IMG/VR virus record: IMGVR_UViG_3300023170_000009
Location: 98,418-162,417 of that record
Direction: 5' to 3' (one strand)
Length of the DNA stretch: 64,000 nt
Source of the DNA: a virus
Positions 31,840 through 39,698 of this stretch are shown in pieces. Below the pieces are notes generated by a model. That model did no database searches. It was not told where the DNA came from and saw nothing but the letters and a program-made list of their open reading frames with translations. Position numbers and translations under genes: made by a program. How positions within the stretch are numbered: the stretch's first letter is position 1; each line of letters starts with the position of its first letter.

Positions 31840-34284
31840 ATGGCTAGCAATTACGAAAAAGAAAAAGCGAAACTAGATAAACTTCTAGCAGATTCTGTTG
31901 GATTGTCTGGAGACAAAGCTAAAGAACATAGGGAATTAATTCGTAAGCAACAGGACGTTGTTCGCAGAGAAATGCGTCAAATGGCAGGACAAGAAGATCC
32001 TACCAGAAACGTTACTATGGGTGCTAGAGATGAATATACTTTAAGGGATTCCTCAGCATTAACGTTACAGTCCGATAGAAGAAATAGAGCAGAAGAGGTT
32101 GTTTCTGATCAGTCAGAAAAAAGAGTTAGAGAAGACGTTGTCAATAGAATGGACAAAGTCAAAATAGGTGGTAAGTCTACTGTAAGAAAAGAAACAGACA
32201 AACAGGGTAGAATAAAGTACAGAGATGAAATAAGAGGCACATACGCTAAAGAAGAAGCGTATGAGGATAGCGAAAACCGTATAGAAATGCTAGGTAACGC
32301 TATTAGAGCAGGCAGTAACATAGGTGCTCAAGGTGAAACTACAAACGCATTACAATTTGGTACTGCTAAAGCCTCAGCAACAATGTCTAAAAACATTGGA
32401 CAAAATGCAGGAGCTCTTCAAGAAATATTTGAAAAAGAAGGTGACGAAACACAAGCAGAACTTAAAAAACTTGTAGAGTTAATGGCTAAGGCACAAAACT
32501 TAACAGGTAAAGATGCAGAAAAAGCCAAAAACGAAATAAGCAAACAAACAGAAAGATTAAAGATTACTGCTGGAGATAGTGGAGATAAAATAAGTGAACT
32601 CCTCGGTTTAGATAATGTTAAAAAAGATTTAAGAGGCGGTAGTCGTTTTAAAGAAGCTCTTAACATCGATCAAGATGCTACAGGTCTCAAAGCAGTAAAA
32701 CAAGCATTCAGCCCTACACGTTTATTTGGTGATCCTAACACAGGAGGTTTATCTGGCGGTGGTGGGCTTATAAGCAGAACCCTAGGCAATGCTTTGGGTA
32801 CGGGCGACAATGCTGCAGATGCTTTTGCAGCCAAACAAGCCAGACTGGAAATTGCTCAGGAAAGACAAGCTGAGGGACTAACTACAGCAGTTGGTGAAGA
32901 GGGACTTCAACTAACAGGCGAGTCTACACCTCAGTTAATAAAAGAAAACAAACAGAAGGACTCTGAGAAGCTCTCAGAAAGTAGTTCTTCTACAACAAAC
33001 AATAACGAAAGTAGCACTAATACTGTATTTAAATCCGGTGTAGACAAAGAGCCTTGGGCTGAAAAGAACAATGAAGTTTTAGAAGATATTCTCGACACAT
33101 TAAAGAGGATTGAAGCTAATGGCGGCATGGGCGGCGGTGGAGATGATTCTCTTCTTGATACCGCAGGTGATATGATGATGACCCGCGATGGCAAAAATAA
33201 ACGAAAAAATAGAAAAGGTAAAAAACCTGGCAAGAGTAGATTTAAGTTACCTCGTATGGGCGGTGCGATGAAGTTAGGTGGTGCTTTGGTAGCCGGCGGT
33301 ATGGCGTTATATGAAGGTTATCAAGGATACACAGCCGCAGACCAATTAGTAGAATCGGGTGCCACCAATGAAGAAACCGGTCAAAAGTTTACACAAAGAG
33401 ATGAAAAGGCAGGCAAAACTGAAGCAGTAACAAAGGCTGCTGGTGGTTTTGGGGGAGCACTGGGTGGAGCAGCTGCCGGAGCTGCCATTGGTTCTGTTGT
33501 TCCTGTTGTTGGTACAGCTATAGGAGGTTTAATAGGTGGTGCTCTGGGTTATTTCGCAGGCGGAGCTGCAGGTGAGGCAGTAGGAGATGCTGTAACAACA
33601 ACATCTGGAGAAGCAGCACTAGATGCAGCTAAAGAGAGCGGACTATATAACAAAAACTGGATTGGAAATAGTGAAGTAAATCTAGAATTACTAAAAGAAG
33701 CAAACGACCCCGCACAATTAAACGCCATCTTAGCAGACAACGATATAAGCGATGAACAAAAAGCTGCCGTAATAGATCAGTTAGGAAAAATCGAAAGTGG
33801 ACAAATCGAAAAAGCAGATATGTCTTACTTGGAGGGAGACACTAACAACACAACAACAACAACATCAAACGAAGATAATACTGAGGTTAAAGTGGGCGGA
33901 GTTGTTGTAGAGAGAAACGGCGAAGCTGTACCATTATCACAAGAAGATTACAATATGGCAAATGCTAGTATACAAGCAAATGTGGCAATGGGCAATAAAC
34001 CACAATATGACCTTTCTAAGAATCCTATTATAGGACAAGACGCAACCGCTACGCAGATAGAACAAGCAAGTGCAGAAAAAGGACAACCTGTACCTACAGG
34101 CACGGCGTTAGAAAATATGAATGATGCTGCAGGCGTGGGTGATTCTGCTCCAGTAATTGTAAACAACAATTCAACACAATCTACTCCTCAAGAGCCCCCA
34201 ATCCAAATTCTAACAAATCCGCCTTCGCCAAGGCCAAATACAACATCCATAGAAAGATATCAAGACAGAAGATATCGAGGATAG
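31840..34284 (+). CDS. tape-measure candidate / tail hub protein
   Basis: 814 residues. The first 420 are charged helices, and there are low-complexity Gly and Ser/Asn parts (SSSSTTNNNESSTN). Near residues 470-580 are hydrophobic Gly/Ala segments (GGAMKLGGALVAGGMALYEG; GGALGGAAAGAAIGSVVPVV; GGLIGGALGYFAGGAAGEAV) like the membrane-active part of tape measures. The last 200 residues are Asn/Gln/Thr-rich. It follows the chaperone frame directly, the usual place for a tape measure, and would be the gp29 counterpart. No gp29 identity motif was seen, and 814 residues would suit a T4-like tail of about 100 nm or more. Confidence 0.55.
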   Translation: MASNYEKEKAKLDKLLADSVGLSGDKAKEHRELIRKQQDVVRREMRQMAGQEDPTRNVTMGARDEYTLRDSSALTLQSDRRNRAEEVVSDQSEKRVREDVVNRMDKVKIGGKSTVRKETDKQGRIKYRDEIRGTYAKEEAYEDSENRIEMLGNAIRAGSNIGAQGETTNALQFGTAKASATMSKNIGQNAGALQEIFEKEGDETQAELKKLVELMAKAQNLTGKDAEKAKNEISKQTERLKITAGDSGDKISELLGLDNVKKDLRGGSRFKEALNIDQDATGLKAVKQAFSPTRLFGDPNTGGLSGGGGLISRTLGNALGTGDNAADAFAAKQARLEIAQERQAEGLTTAVGEEGLQLTGESTPQLIKENKQKDSEKLSESSSSTTNNNESSTNTVFKSGVDKEPWAEKNNEVLEDILDTLKRIEANGGMGGGGDDSLLDTAGDMMMTRDGKNKRKNRKGKKPGKSRFKLPRMGGAMKLGGALVAGGMALYEGYQGYTAADQLVESGATNEETGQKFTQRDEKAGKTEAVTKAAGGFGGALGGAAAGAAIGSVVPVVGTAIGGLIGGALGYFAGGAAGEAVGDAVTTTSGEAALDAAKESGLYNKNWIGNSEVNLELLKEANDPAQLNAILADNDISDEQKAAVIDQLGKIESGQIEKADMSYLEGDTNNTTTTTSNEDNTEVKVGGVVVERNGEAVPLSQEDYNMANASIQANVAMGNKPQYDLSKNPIIGQDATATQIEQASAEKGQPVPTGTALENMNDAAGVGDSAPVIVNNNSTQSTPQEPPIQILTNPPSPRPNTTSIERYQDRRYRG

Positions 34285-34296
34285 TAGTGATACTCA

Positions 34297-34665
34297 TCAC
34301 ACTCTTGAAAGTATCTTTTCAATTTCAGCAAGTCCAATCTCCAACCAGTTTGTGTCTTCTGGCATTAGTATAATTTGACCATCAAATTCTTCTTGCTCTT
34401 TAATTCTATTATACACTCCACCATTCGCCATTGTCAAGCGATAAGTGTCTTTGTGACAGCGATAGCAACTGCCACTGTATCCATAGAATTCGTAATAGTC
34501 ACCGTCTTGTTTAACTTCGGTAATACCTGAATTAATACGCCAACTATCACCATCGAGGTATCCTCCACTCCAGCCGGCGAGAACCTTGTAGATAGGGAAT
34601 GCACCTTTGCCTGGCTTAATTTTTAGGACTACCCAATTATCAGGAATATATTCACTCATACTCAT
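34297..34665 (-). CDS. hypothetical small phage protein with Cys pair
   Basis: 122 residues, not recognised. Beta-rich start (NWVVLKIKPGKGAFPIYKVL and GWSGGYLDGDSWRINSGI), a CYRCH motif that could bind metal, and a helical acidic end. It overlaps the 34652 gene by 14 bases, so the two are coupled and may work together. Five-base inverted repeats in the short gap before it (around 34287-34300) may end the + transcript. Confidence 0.5.
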   Translation of the reverse strand: MSMSEYIPDNWVVLKIKPGKGAFPIYKVLAGWSGGYLDGDSWRINSGITEVKQDGDYYEFYGYSGSCYRCHKDTYRLTMANGGVYNRIKEQEEFDGQIILMPEDTNWLEIGLAEIEKILSRV

Positions 34666-34864
34666 ATCCTAAATGTTCACCTGGAGCAAAATGATACCCC
34701 ATTGCTTTCATAAAAGTTTCTAACACTCCAACCATATCATCACGACTCAAATCTTTTTCCATTACATCAATCGTTATTCGTGTATTGACTGAACTTTCAT
34801 ATTCGTATGGATTGCATATCAGTGTAATATACGGTTTATCTGTTGCTAATTTTACATCAACCAT
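34652..34864 (-). CDS. hypothetical small acidic protein
   Basis: 70 residues, not recognised; a beta segment (KPYITLICNPYEYESSVNTR) and a helix (GVLETFMKAMGYHF). It starts just behind the tRNA cluster and overlaps the 34297 gene. Small genes of this kind are common in T4-like early regions. Confidence 0.45.
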   Translation of the reverse strand: MVDVKLATDKPYITLICNPYEYESSVNTRITIDVMEKDLSRDDMVGVLETFMKAMGYHFAPGEHLGYEYE

Positions 34865-34883
34865 TATTTACCTTTACTCTATT

Positions 34884-34959
34884 TGGTAGGACTGAGTGGA
34901 GTTGAACCACTGACCTTCCGCTTATAAGACGGATGCTCTAACCATTGAGCTACAGTCCC
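34884..34959 (-). tRNA. tRNA-Ile(TAT)
   Basis: Minus strand. Seven-base acceptor GGGACTG/CAGTCCT, D arm GCTC/GAGC, anticodon arm TCCGT-CTTATAA-GCGGA with anticodon TAT, and an encoded CCA (comp. of 34884-34886). It reads AUA, common in AT-rich phage genes. TAT could also be a CAT misread only if edited, which the sequence does not suggest. Confidence 0.92.
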
Positions 34960-34964
34960 ATATT

Positions 34965-35051
34965 TGGTGCCTCGGGCCGGACTCGAACCGGCACACCCAA
35001 ACGGGCGAGAGATTTTAAGTCTCTTGTGTCTACCAATTTCACCACCGAGGC
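34965..35051 (-). tRNA. tRNA-Leu(TAA)
   Basis: Minus strand, class II with long variable arm. Acceptor GCCTCGG/CCGAGGC, anticodon loop CTTAAAA with anticodon TAA, T arm GCCGG-TTCGAGT-CCGGC, ACCA at the 3' end encoded. Reads UUA. Confidence 0.92.
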
Positions 35052-35052
35052 G

Positions 35053-35129
35053 TGGCGCGCCCTGGAGGATTCGAACCTCCGACCTACGGTTTAGAAGACC
35101 GTTGCTCTAATCCACTGAGCTAAGAGCGC
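35053..35129 (-). tRNA. tRNA-Arg(TCT)
   Basis: Minus strand. Acceptor GCGCTCT/AGGGCGC (one G-U), anticodon arm CGGTC-TTCTAAA-CCG with anticodon TCT, T arm GGAGG-TTCGAAT-CCTCC, CCA encoded. Reads AGA. Confidence 0.92.
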
Positions 35130-35135
35130 ATTAAA

Positions 35136-35696
35136 CTATAATTTGTATTCTGCTACTAGATTATCAATGTAGCTATTAAAGGTTCTTTTGTCCTTGTGTT
35201 GATTTATCCATGTTGGATTATGCCGTTTGTTGTTGAAATAATCCTCATACCATATTGGTTCTATATTGTTCTTTTCTAAAAACAATGTGTATATTTTACA
35301 CGTTACTGCCATCTTTGTCAAGTCTTCTAATTTAAAATTGGTTAACTCACCGTTGCCAATTCTTAGCCAATAATCTAGTATACTTGATAAAATGTTCCTT
35401 TTGTTTTTTCGCAAAAGATAATAATCGCCATATGGCATTAATTGTAGAAAGTTATGATTACTTAGAATTATGTAATCCTTAGAATTTGTAATATATTCAA
35501 CCATTTCATGTGAGCGTAGTGCTTGATAATGGCTGGGTCCTACTTCATGATGTGTAAATTTTATTTTTGCCCAAATAGAATATAGCTCTTCTAAATTCAT
35601 TATGTCCAAATCGCCAACAAAACGTTTTCCGGTCTCTTCGGCCTTGTCCATACAAAATTTAGTTCCACCACATCGTGGCATAGATATTACAATCAT
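35136..35696 (-). CDS. sulfotransferase-like P-loop protein
   Basis: 186 residues. The start MIVISMPRCGGTKFC is a phosphosulfate-binding loop like the PRSGTT motif of PAPS-dependent sulfotransferases, with Cys-Gly instead of Ser-Gly. Later YIILSNHNFLQLMPYGDYY, LLRKNKRNILSSILDYWLRI has the R..R.N..S pattern of the 3'-phosphate site. PAPS sulfotransferases add sulfate to sugars or other acceptors. Proteins of this type are seen in marine phages. A second, unrelated-looking member is at 60759-61298. The acceptor is unknown. Confidence 0.6.
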   Translation of the reverse strand: MIVISMPRCGGTKFCMDKAEETGKRFVGDLDIMNLEELYSIWAKIKFTHHEVGPSHYQALRSHEMVEYITNSKDYIILSNHNFLQLMPYGDYYLLRKNKRNILSSILDYWLRIGNGELTNFKLEDLTKMAVTCKIYTLFLEKNNIEPIWYEDYFNNKRHNPTWINQHKDKRTFNSYIDNLVAEYKL

Positions 35697-35730
35697 AAAA
35701 TAAGGGGGGAACTAGTCCCCCCCTAACTCC

Positions 35731-36639
35731 TTAGTCTTCTGCTAATTTAGAAAAGTAGGAAAGTGTATCATCTTCATCTGTATCATCAGAAACAGCTGAT
35801 ACTTTTTGAGCTGAGACAACCTTCTCCATGAAGTGATCATCTTCAGCATCGTCTGTAAACTTAGACACTTGTTCTGCTGTACCGACTGTAGCGCCTGCTC
35901 CTAGAACCATGTTAAGTTTTTTCTTTAACTCATCATAAGACTTAAAGTTTTTAGGATCAACAATCTCTTGTAAAGAATGCTGTTTGTTCCAAATTGCTTC
36001 AATAGCCTCATCTGAATCAGCGATCGCTGTAGGTGCATCAAACTCAGACTTGTCATAGTTTCTGTAACCTTCAACCTGACGAATCTTAAGTTTAAAGTTA
36101 GCGCCTTCCCAAAAATCAAATGGGTTCATAGGTGCTTCGTCTTCAAACTGCGGTTGCATAACATCTTTAATTTTGTCAAAGATCTTTTTACCGAATTTAA
36201 AGAGAAATACCTTGCCATTGTTTTCAGGATTGCCTGAATCTTGAACAACAAGAATATTGGCATAGTAAGCTAGTCTACGCTTTTGCTTACGTGCAACTTC
36301 CTTGTTTGCCTCTACACCACTGTTCCACAATTCACTGTTCAATTCAGAAACAGGATCATTCTGGTTCAATGTAGTGAGAGAGTTCTCGATGTACCACTTT
36401 CCTGTAGGTCCTTGGAATCCATGATTCCATAAACGTACCCACGGAAACTCTTCACCCTGGGAGGGAGGAAGGAACCTAATAACAGCATAGCCGTTTCCTG
36501 CTTTGTCTACTGTTGGTTTCCATTCCCTGTCATCACCAGAATTGCTCTGGCTAGGGTTTGCGATTTTTTCGACCTCGTTCATTAACTTGTCGAAACCGCC
36601 ACGTGATTTACGTAGCTCAGATAGTGAATTAAAAGCCAT
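35731..36639 (-). CDS. 32: single-stranded DNA-binding protein, T4 gp32
   Basis: 302 residues. MAFNSLSELRKSRGGFDKL, the block NGYAVIRFLPPSQGEEFPW and VRLWNHGFQGPTGKWYIENS and TTLNQNDPVSELN are typical of gp32 in marine T4-like phages. The KLAYYANI-like region (KRRLAYYANILVVQDSG) and NGKVFLFKFGKKIFDKIKDV follow. The C-terminus is acidic with DDTDEDDTLSYF, the protein-recruiting tail. The Cys of the T4 zinc site (H/C/C/C) are absent, a usual feature of these phages. Next to gp59 and gp33, in T4 order. Upstream leader holds three tandem ten-base repeats. Confidence 0.92.
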   Translation of the reverse strand: MAFNSLSELRKSRGGFDKLMNEVEKIANPSQSNSGDDREWKPTVDKAGNGYAVIRFLPPSQGEEFPWVRLWNHGFQGPTGKWYIENSLTTLNQNDPVSELNSELWNSGVEANKEVARKQKRRLAYYANILVVQDSGNPENNGKVFLFKFGKKIFDKIKDVMQPQFEDEAPMNPFDFWEGANFKLKIRQVEGYRNYDKSEFDAPTAIADSDEAIEAIWNKQHSLQEIVDPKNFKSYDELKKKLNMVLGAGATVGTAEQVSKFTDDAEDDHFMEKVVSAQKVSAVSDDTDEDDTLSYFSKLAED

Positions 36640-36650
36640 ATATTTTCTCC

Positions 36651-36680
36651 TTGTATAACGTTGTATAGCGTTGTATTTTA
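36651..36680 (-). repeat. three tandem ten-base repeats in gp32 leader
   Basis: Minus strand reading TAAAATACAA CGCTATACAA CGTTATACAA just before GGAG and the gp32 ATG. In T4 the gp32 mRNA leader contains a repeat-rich AU operator used for autogenous control. A parallel role is inference. Confidence 0.55.
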
Positions 36681-36875
36681 ATTGTATTTATGCTTATGTT
36701 CTTCATAGTAAAGTTCATCAGCAAACTCATCATATAGTTCATCGGTTAAATCATCAACCGACTCTATATTATTTATAAGACCACGGTACTTATCAAATTT
36801 AGATTTTACCGTTTTTCCTACTTTTTTAATACGCCTCTCTTCTTCAGTTTGGCGTCGTGATTTGGACATTCCCAT
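36678..36875 (-). CDS. small basic/acidic hypothetical protein
   Basis: 65 residues, lying between gp59 and gp32. A basic N-terminus (KSRRQTEEERRIKKVGKTVK) and an acidic helix (DDLTDELYDEFADELYYEEH). Overlaps the gp59 end by 32 bases, so coupled. Not recognised. Confidence 0.5.
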   Translation of the reverse strand: MGMSKSRRQTEEERRIKKVGKTVKSKFDKYRGLINNIESVDDLTDELYDEFADELYYEEHKHKYN

Positions 36876-37452
36876 ACACCTGTTTCAATCTATGCTTATG
36901 TGTTTCAAAAACACGTTCTTTATCAAATTTAACAAAGGGCCTATATTTAGAAACGAGTAAGCATATATCTTGTAAAACAAAGTCATCCTTATATTGAGAT
37001 ATAAATGGTAAAAGTTTTTCAAGAACTACTAGCGTCTCTAATTCGATTTCACCACCCATGAACATCTTTAAAATAAGCGGGTGCCCATCATCATATATTG
37101 CAGAATTTATATTGTCTTTTTCCATGCGGAATAGGACTTTATCTAAGTCTGCAGAAACATTATATAACAATCTTTCCTGTTTTGTCAACCATCTTTTGTA
37201 CCGTTCTGAGGACTCTGCATCAAACATTCCTCCCCAACGGTCACCACTAACAAAGTTAGCAACAAGAAGATCTATAATTTCACTTCTTTTGTAATCCCGT
37301 GCTAGTTTTCTAATTGACGTTAAGTCCTTTCTTTTTAAGAAAGTTTCTTTTTTGCCTCTTACAGCACCTTTATGTTTTTGTATATCATAGCCTTCAGTTG
37401 TAAAGTGAAGTTTTAGAGCTAGATATAACTTGTAAACATCGAAGGGATCCAT
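36844..37452 (-). CDS. 59: replicative helicase loader, T4 gp59
   Basis: 202 residues (T4 217). Start MDPFDVYKLYLALKLHFTT is the gp59 family start. VANFVSGDRWGGMFDAE and RYKRWLTKQERLLYNVSADL follow. It loads gp41 on gp32-coated fork DNA. Gene order 33-59-32 as in T4. Confidence 0.88.
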   Translation of the reverse strand: MDPFDVYKLYLALKLHFTTEGYDIQKHKGAVRGKKETFLKRKDLTSIRKLARDYKRSEIIDLLVANFVSGDRWGGMFDAESSERYKRWLTKQERLLYNVSADLDKVLFRMEKDNINSAIYDDGHPLILKMFMGGEIELETLVVLEKLLPFISQYKDDFVLQDICLLVSKYRPFVKFDKERVFETHKHRLKQVYGNVQITTPN

Positions 37453-37453
37453 T

Positions 37454-37750
37454 TTAAATAGGTAGTTGATTTTCCTTTTCCTTTAGCATGTTAAGGCTTT
37501 GAGCTTCTGCTTTAACCTTTTCTTTTAACGAACTGCTAAGAAGTTTATTTACACTTTCAACTTCAATCTCATTACGTTCACAATAGTCAAGTATCACATC
37601 CATACAAGTAAGTCCTGTTTGGTATGATTTCTTTTCAATGAATTGTGAAAATTCTGTAGATGTTTTGAATTCCTTTGTAATAAGAAAAACATCTGATATT
37701 CTTGTTTCTTTCAAATCTTCTTTTTTATTGTTCACGATTAGCGTGATCAA
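37454..37750 (-). CDS. 33: late transcription co-activator, T4 gp33
   Basis: 98 residues as the longest frame. The part TCMDVILDYCERNEIEVESV and NKLLSSSLKEKVKAEAQSLN is the conserved gp33 core that binds RNA polymerase beta flap and helps the gp55-directed late promoters. The start is not settled: TTG at 37750, GTG at 37735 and TTG at 37714 are in frame, and none has a good ribosome site. The last part of the epimerase gene overlaps it by 26 bases if the longest form is used. Its presence fits the TATAAATA sites seen in the window. Confidence 0.75.
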   Translation of the reverse strand: MITLIVNNKKEDLKETRISDVFLITKEFKTSTEFSQFIEKKSYQTGLTCMDVILDYCERNEIEVESVNKLLSSSLKEKVKAEAQSLNMLKEKENQLPI

Positions 37751-38603
37751 TTGGGTTCTCCTTGATCCAATGTCTTATATAGGCATGTACATCTGTTGGG
37801 CATTCTATATAAGGGGTTTCACAAAAAGTTCTTTGAGCCTCGCCAGGTCTATCAAAAGCATTTATAACAGTACAAGGAAAACATTCTGCAATAGAATTGA
37901 TAGTAACAGGATACCCCTTGCCTAGATGTACTTCCTGAAGATCTCTCTCGTCTACTAACAATTGCATGAGACCTTGAACAACATCAAAGACATGTGTAAA
38001 GTCTCTTTCTTTTTTTCCTGTACCATATACCGTTAATGGATTTCCTGCTAAGTAATCCATTTTAAACTTTCTTACGACTGTGCTATATTCACCGTAGTCT
38101 GCTTCTCTAGGTCCATATACATTGTAAAAGAATAGCTTTGTATAAACTAAACCGTATGTTTCCTTATACAATTCTAATAAATCCTCACAAACAGACTTGC
38201 TCCAAGTATATGGATTTTTAGATTCCTTATACTTTGTGCTAGATGAAGTCGCAAAGAACAACCTACAATTCATAACCCTAGCCCAATCAGATACGACTGC
38301 TGTTGTTACAACATTATTAGCAATTGTTTCTGTTGGATAGTCTAACGAACGTCTAACCCTCGGACTATTTGCCATATGAAATATAGCAGTTGGTGGTTGT
38401 ACATTAGACACATAAGGATTGAATTTAACTACATCGCAGAAGTGATATTTAACATTAGGATGATTTATAACCGTCCTTCCGCTTCTTTGATCGTCAATAA
38501 CTGTAACAACAAAGCCTTCATAAAGAAGTCTTTCCACTAAATGGGATCCTATAAATCCACACCCGCCGGTTACAATGACGTTGGGTACTTCTGAGTAGTT
38601 CAT
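37725..38603 (-). CDS. NAD-dependent sugar epimerase/dehydratase (extended SDR)
   Basis: 292 residues. GGCGFIGSHLVERLL nucleotide-binding loop, FATSSSTKY strand with Ser, YTWSK for the catalytic Tyr-Lys, and FFYNVYGPREADYGEYS near the substrate site. These enzymes act on UDP- or dTDP-sugars. A promoter with -10 TATAAT at 38610-38615 lies just before it, and gp33, gp59 and gp32 follow, so this sugar gene may share a message with replication genes. Confidence 0.85.
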   Translation of the reverse strand: MNYSEVPNVIVTGGCGFIGSHLVERLLYEGFVVTVIDDQRSGRTVINHPNVKYHFCDVVKFNPYVSNVQPPTAIFHMANSPRVRRSLDYPTETIANNVVTTAVVSDWARVMNCRLFFATSSSTKYKESKNPYTWSKSVCEDLLELYKETYGLVYTKLFFYNVYGPREADYGEYSTVVRKFKMDYLAGNPLTVYGTGKKERDFTHVFDVVQGLMQLLVDERDLQEVHLGKGYPVTINSIAECFPCTVINAFDRPGEAQRTFCETPYIECPTDVHAYIRHWIKENPIDHANREQ

Positions 38604-38609
38604 GTTGAT

Positions 38610-38638
38610 ATTATAATACCTATTGGAGTATTAGTCAA
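38610..38638 (-). promoter_or_regulatory. sigma70-type promoter, TTGACT-17-TATAAT
   Basis: Minus strand TTGACT (38638-38633), 17 bases, TATAAT (38615-38610). The -35 box overlaps the stop codon region of the SleB gene. Drives 38603 onward to gp32. Confidence 0.75.
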
Positions 38639-39137
38639 ACGTTTTATAAAAAATATGGTTGCCTACCTTTCCCGTTGTCTGCATATAATTAGCCCACCTA
38701 GGATTAGAATAATCGGCGTGGTAATGAGTTGCTTCATGTGCTATTGGTTCTTGTAATTTGCCATGAATTAAGAGTTCAGCCAACATAAAGCAATGCTCCC
38801 ATGTTTTCATATCAAGTATTTTTTCTGGCTTGCCGTCGCAATACCAACTAAATTGGCATCTATTCCTAGCTGGAACGGGATTCCCTGTTTTCCAACTTGG
38901 TTTATATTCTGCCTGGTAAACGACACCACAAACTGTATTAGGATAGTTACTAGATCTAACTCTATTCATTGTAACCTGTCCTACTGCAATCTTTCCTCTT
39001 AGGGATTGATTTCTTGCCTCAAAATAAATGTTTCTTGCCAAACATTCTATTTCATTATAGTTTACACTTGTAACCTGTGCCGAACTAGAACATGGCGCTG
39101 CTACTATTAGAATTAAAAATGATAAAAAATACTTCAT
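38631..39137 (-). CDS. SleB-type cell wall hydrolase (Hydrolase_2), probable endolysin
   Basis: 168 residues. Signal peptide at residues 1-20 (MKYFLSFLILIVAAPCSSSA). Then LARNIYFEARNQSLRGKIAV, VGQVTMNRVRSSNYPNTVCG, VVYQ, and RNRCQFSWYCDGKP and later YHADYSNPRWANYM, the pattern of SleB/CwlJ glycosidases that cut peptidoglycan. With a signal peptide it could be exported by Sec and act with or without a holin. The central spike gp5 has no lysozyme, so this is the only wall-cutting enzyme seen in the window. Confidence 0.88.
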   Translation of the reverse strand: MKYFLSFLILIVAAPCSSSAQVTSVNYNEIECLARNIYFEARNQSLRGKIAVGQVTMNRVRSSNYPNTVCGVVYQAEYKPSWKTGNPVPARNRCQFSWYCDGKPEKILDMKTWEHCFMLAELLIHGKLQEPIAHEATHYHADYSNPRWANYMQTTGKVGNHIFYKTFD

Positions 39138-39159
39138 TTTTTTCTCCTTTCTAGAAAGA

Positions 39160-39178
39160 GGCCCGTTATGGTGGAGCC
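39160..39178 (-). terminator. hairpin with T-rich tail after 39193 gene
   Basis: Minus strand GGCTC-CACCATAAC-GGGCC then TCTTTCT. Five-base stem, one G-T pair. Weak by itself. Lies between the 89-residue frame's gene and SleB. Confidence 0.4.
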
Positions 39179-39192
39179 TATACCATTACTAC

Positions 39193-39411
39193 TTACTTAG
39201 ACGAAACAAATCTATTAATATCATTTGCCATAACTTCAATTTCTTTGAAGCTAGGAAAAGCAGGCATAGATGGAAAATCTGGACTAAGCCCCGAATCTAC
39301 ATCTGCATGATATTTGGATATTAGATTATCTCGTTCCATGTGATACTGTTCAGTTAGCAAAGATTTTGCTTCAGTAAACATAGAAAATCTAAGTTCGAAT
39401 GGATTTGACAT
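39193..39411 (-). CDS. small conserved phage protein
   Basis: 72 residues from the ATG at 39411, which has a perfect AGGAGG at the right distance; the frame is open further upstream into the tmRNA end but that is not used. It begins MSNPFELRFSMFTEAKSLLT and ends FPSFKEIEVMANDINRFVSS. The NPFELRF start occurs in many marine T4-like phages. Function unknown. Confidence 0.65.
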   Translation of the reverse strand: MSNPFELRFSMFTEAKSLLTEQYHMERDNLISKYHADVDSGLSPDFPSMPAFPSFKEIEVMANDINRFVSSK

Positions 39412-39444
39412 AATAACCTCCTGTGTGTATGTGTGTGTCAAATT

Positions 39445-39472
39445 GGGCCCGTTTGATAACAAGGTGGAACCC
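39445..39472 (-). terminator. hairpin after the tmRNA coding piece
   Basis: Minus strand GGGTTC-loop of 16-GGGCCC (two G-T pairs), then AATTTGACAC. It could mark the end of the tmRNA precursor or a pseudoknot stem of it. No clear T-run. Confidence 0.4.
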
Positions 39473-39474
39473 TT

Positions 39475-39605
39475 ACCCCGTCTAGCTTAAGCAGCCAGAG
39501 AAAATACCTCATCGTTGGCATTTATTGTGTTTCATTACGGTTACGGTCGCTTGCACACCGATCCTCCACTTTCCTACTGAGCACTTGTCGAACCTGTTCA
39601 CCCCC
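39475..39605 (-). ncRNA. ssrA: permuted tmRNA, coding piece (5' half)
   Basis: Minus strand. The mature 5' end is GGGGGTG at 39605, pairing fully with CACCTCC of the acceptor piece (7 pairs, one G-U). The TTCGAC D-arm motif follows. The tag frame GCC AAC GAT GAG GTA TTT TCT CTG GCT GCT TAA (39519-39487) gives ANDEVFSLAA, the usual LAA type. P5 is TCTGGCT/AGCTAGA (39499-39481) with the TAA in its loop region, as in standard tmRNA. The 3' limit is approximate. tmRNA rescues stalled ribosomes and tags the unfinished protein for decay. Confidence 0.85.
39487..39519 (-). other. tmRNA tag reading frame, ANDEVFSLAA
   Basis: Ten codons and TAA inside the coding piece. Resume codon is GCC. Stop is in the P5 loop. 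The tag matches the ANDE start of E. coli's ANDENYALAA and the LAA end. Confidence 0.85.
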
Positions 39606-39695
39606 ATCAGATATGCACTTACCACAATTTGTTCCAATTAAGTGATACTTTTCTGTATCACCCTCTCTTACATTGTTACAAATACACAAATACAT
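39522..39695 (-). CDS. Bfd-like [2Fe-2S] mini protein overlapping the permuted tmRNA
   Basis: 57 residues from the ATG at 39695. MYLCICNNVREGD and IGTNCGKC give C4-x-C6 and CxxC (C25, C28), the cysteine layout of bacterioferritin-associated ferredoxin (Bfd), which binds a [2Fe-2S] cluster and helps free iron from bacterioferritin. The middle is about 10 residues shorter than E. coli Bfd. The first 30 residues are coded by the intervening segment between acceptor and coding pieces of the tmRNA; the rest overlaps the tmRNA 5' half. No Shine-Dalgarno. Real expression is uncertain: the precursor RNA would have to be translated before or without processing. Confidence 0.5.
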   Translation of the reverse strand: MYLCICNNVREGDTEKYHLIGTNCGKCISDGGEQVRQVLSRKVEDRCASDRNRNETQ

Positions 39696-39698
39696 ATC

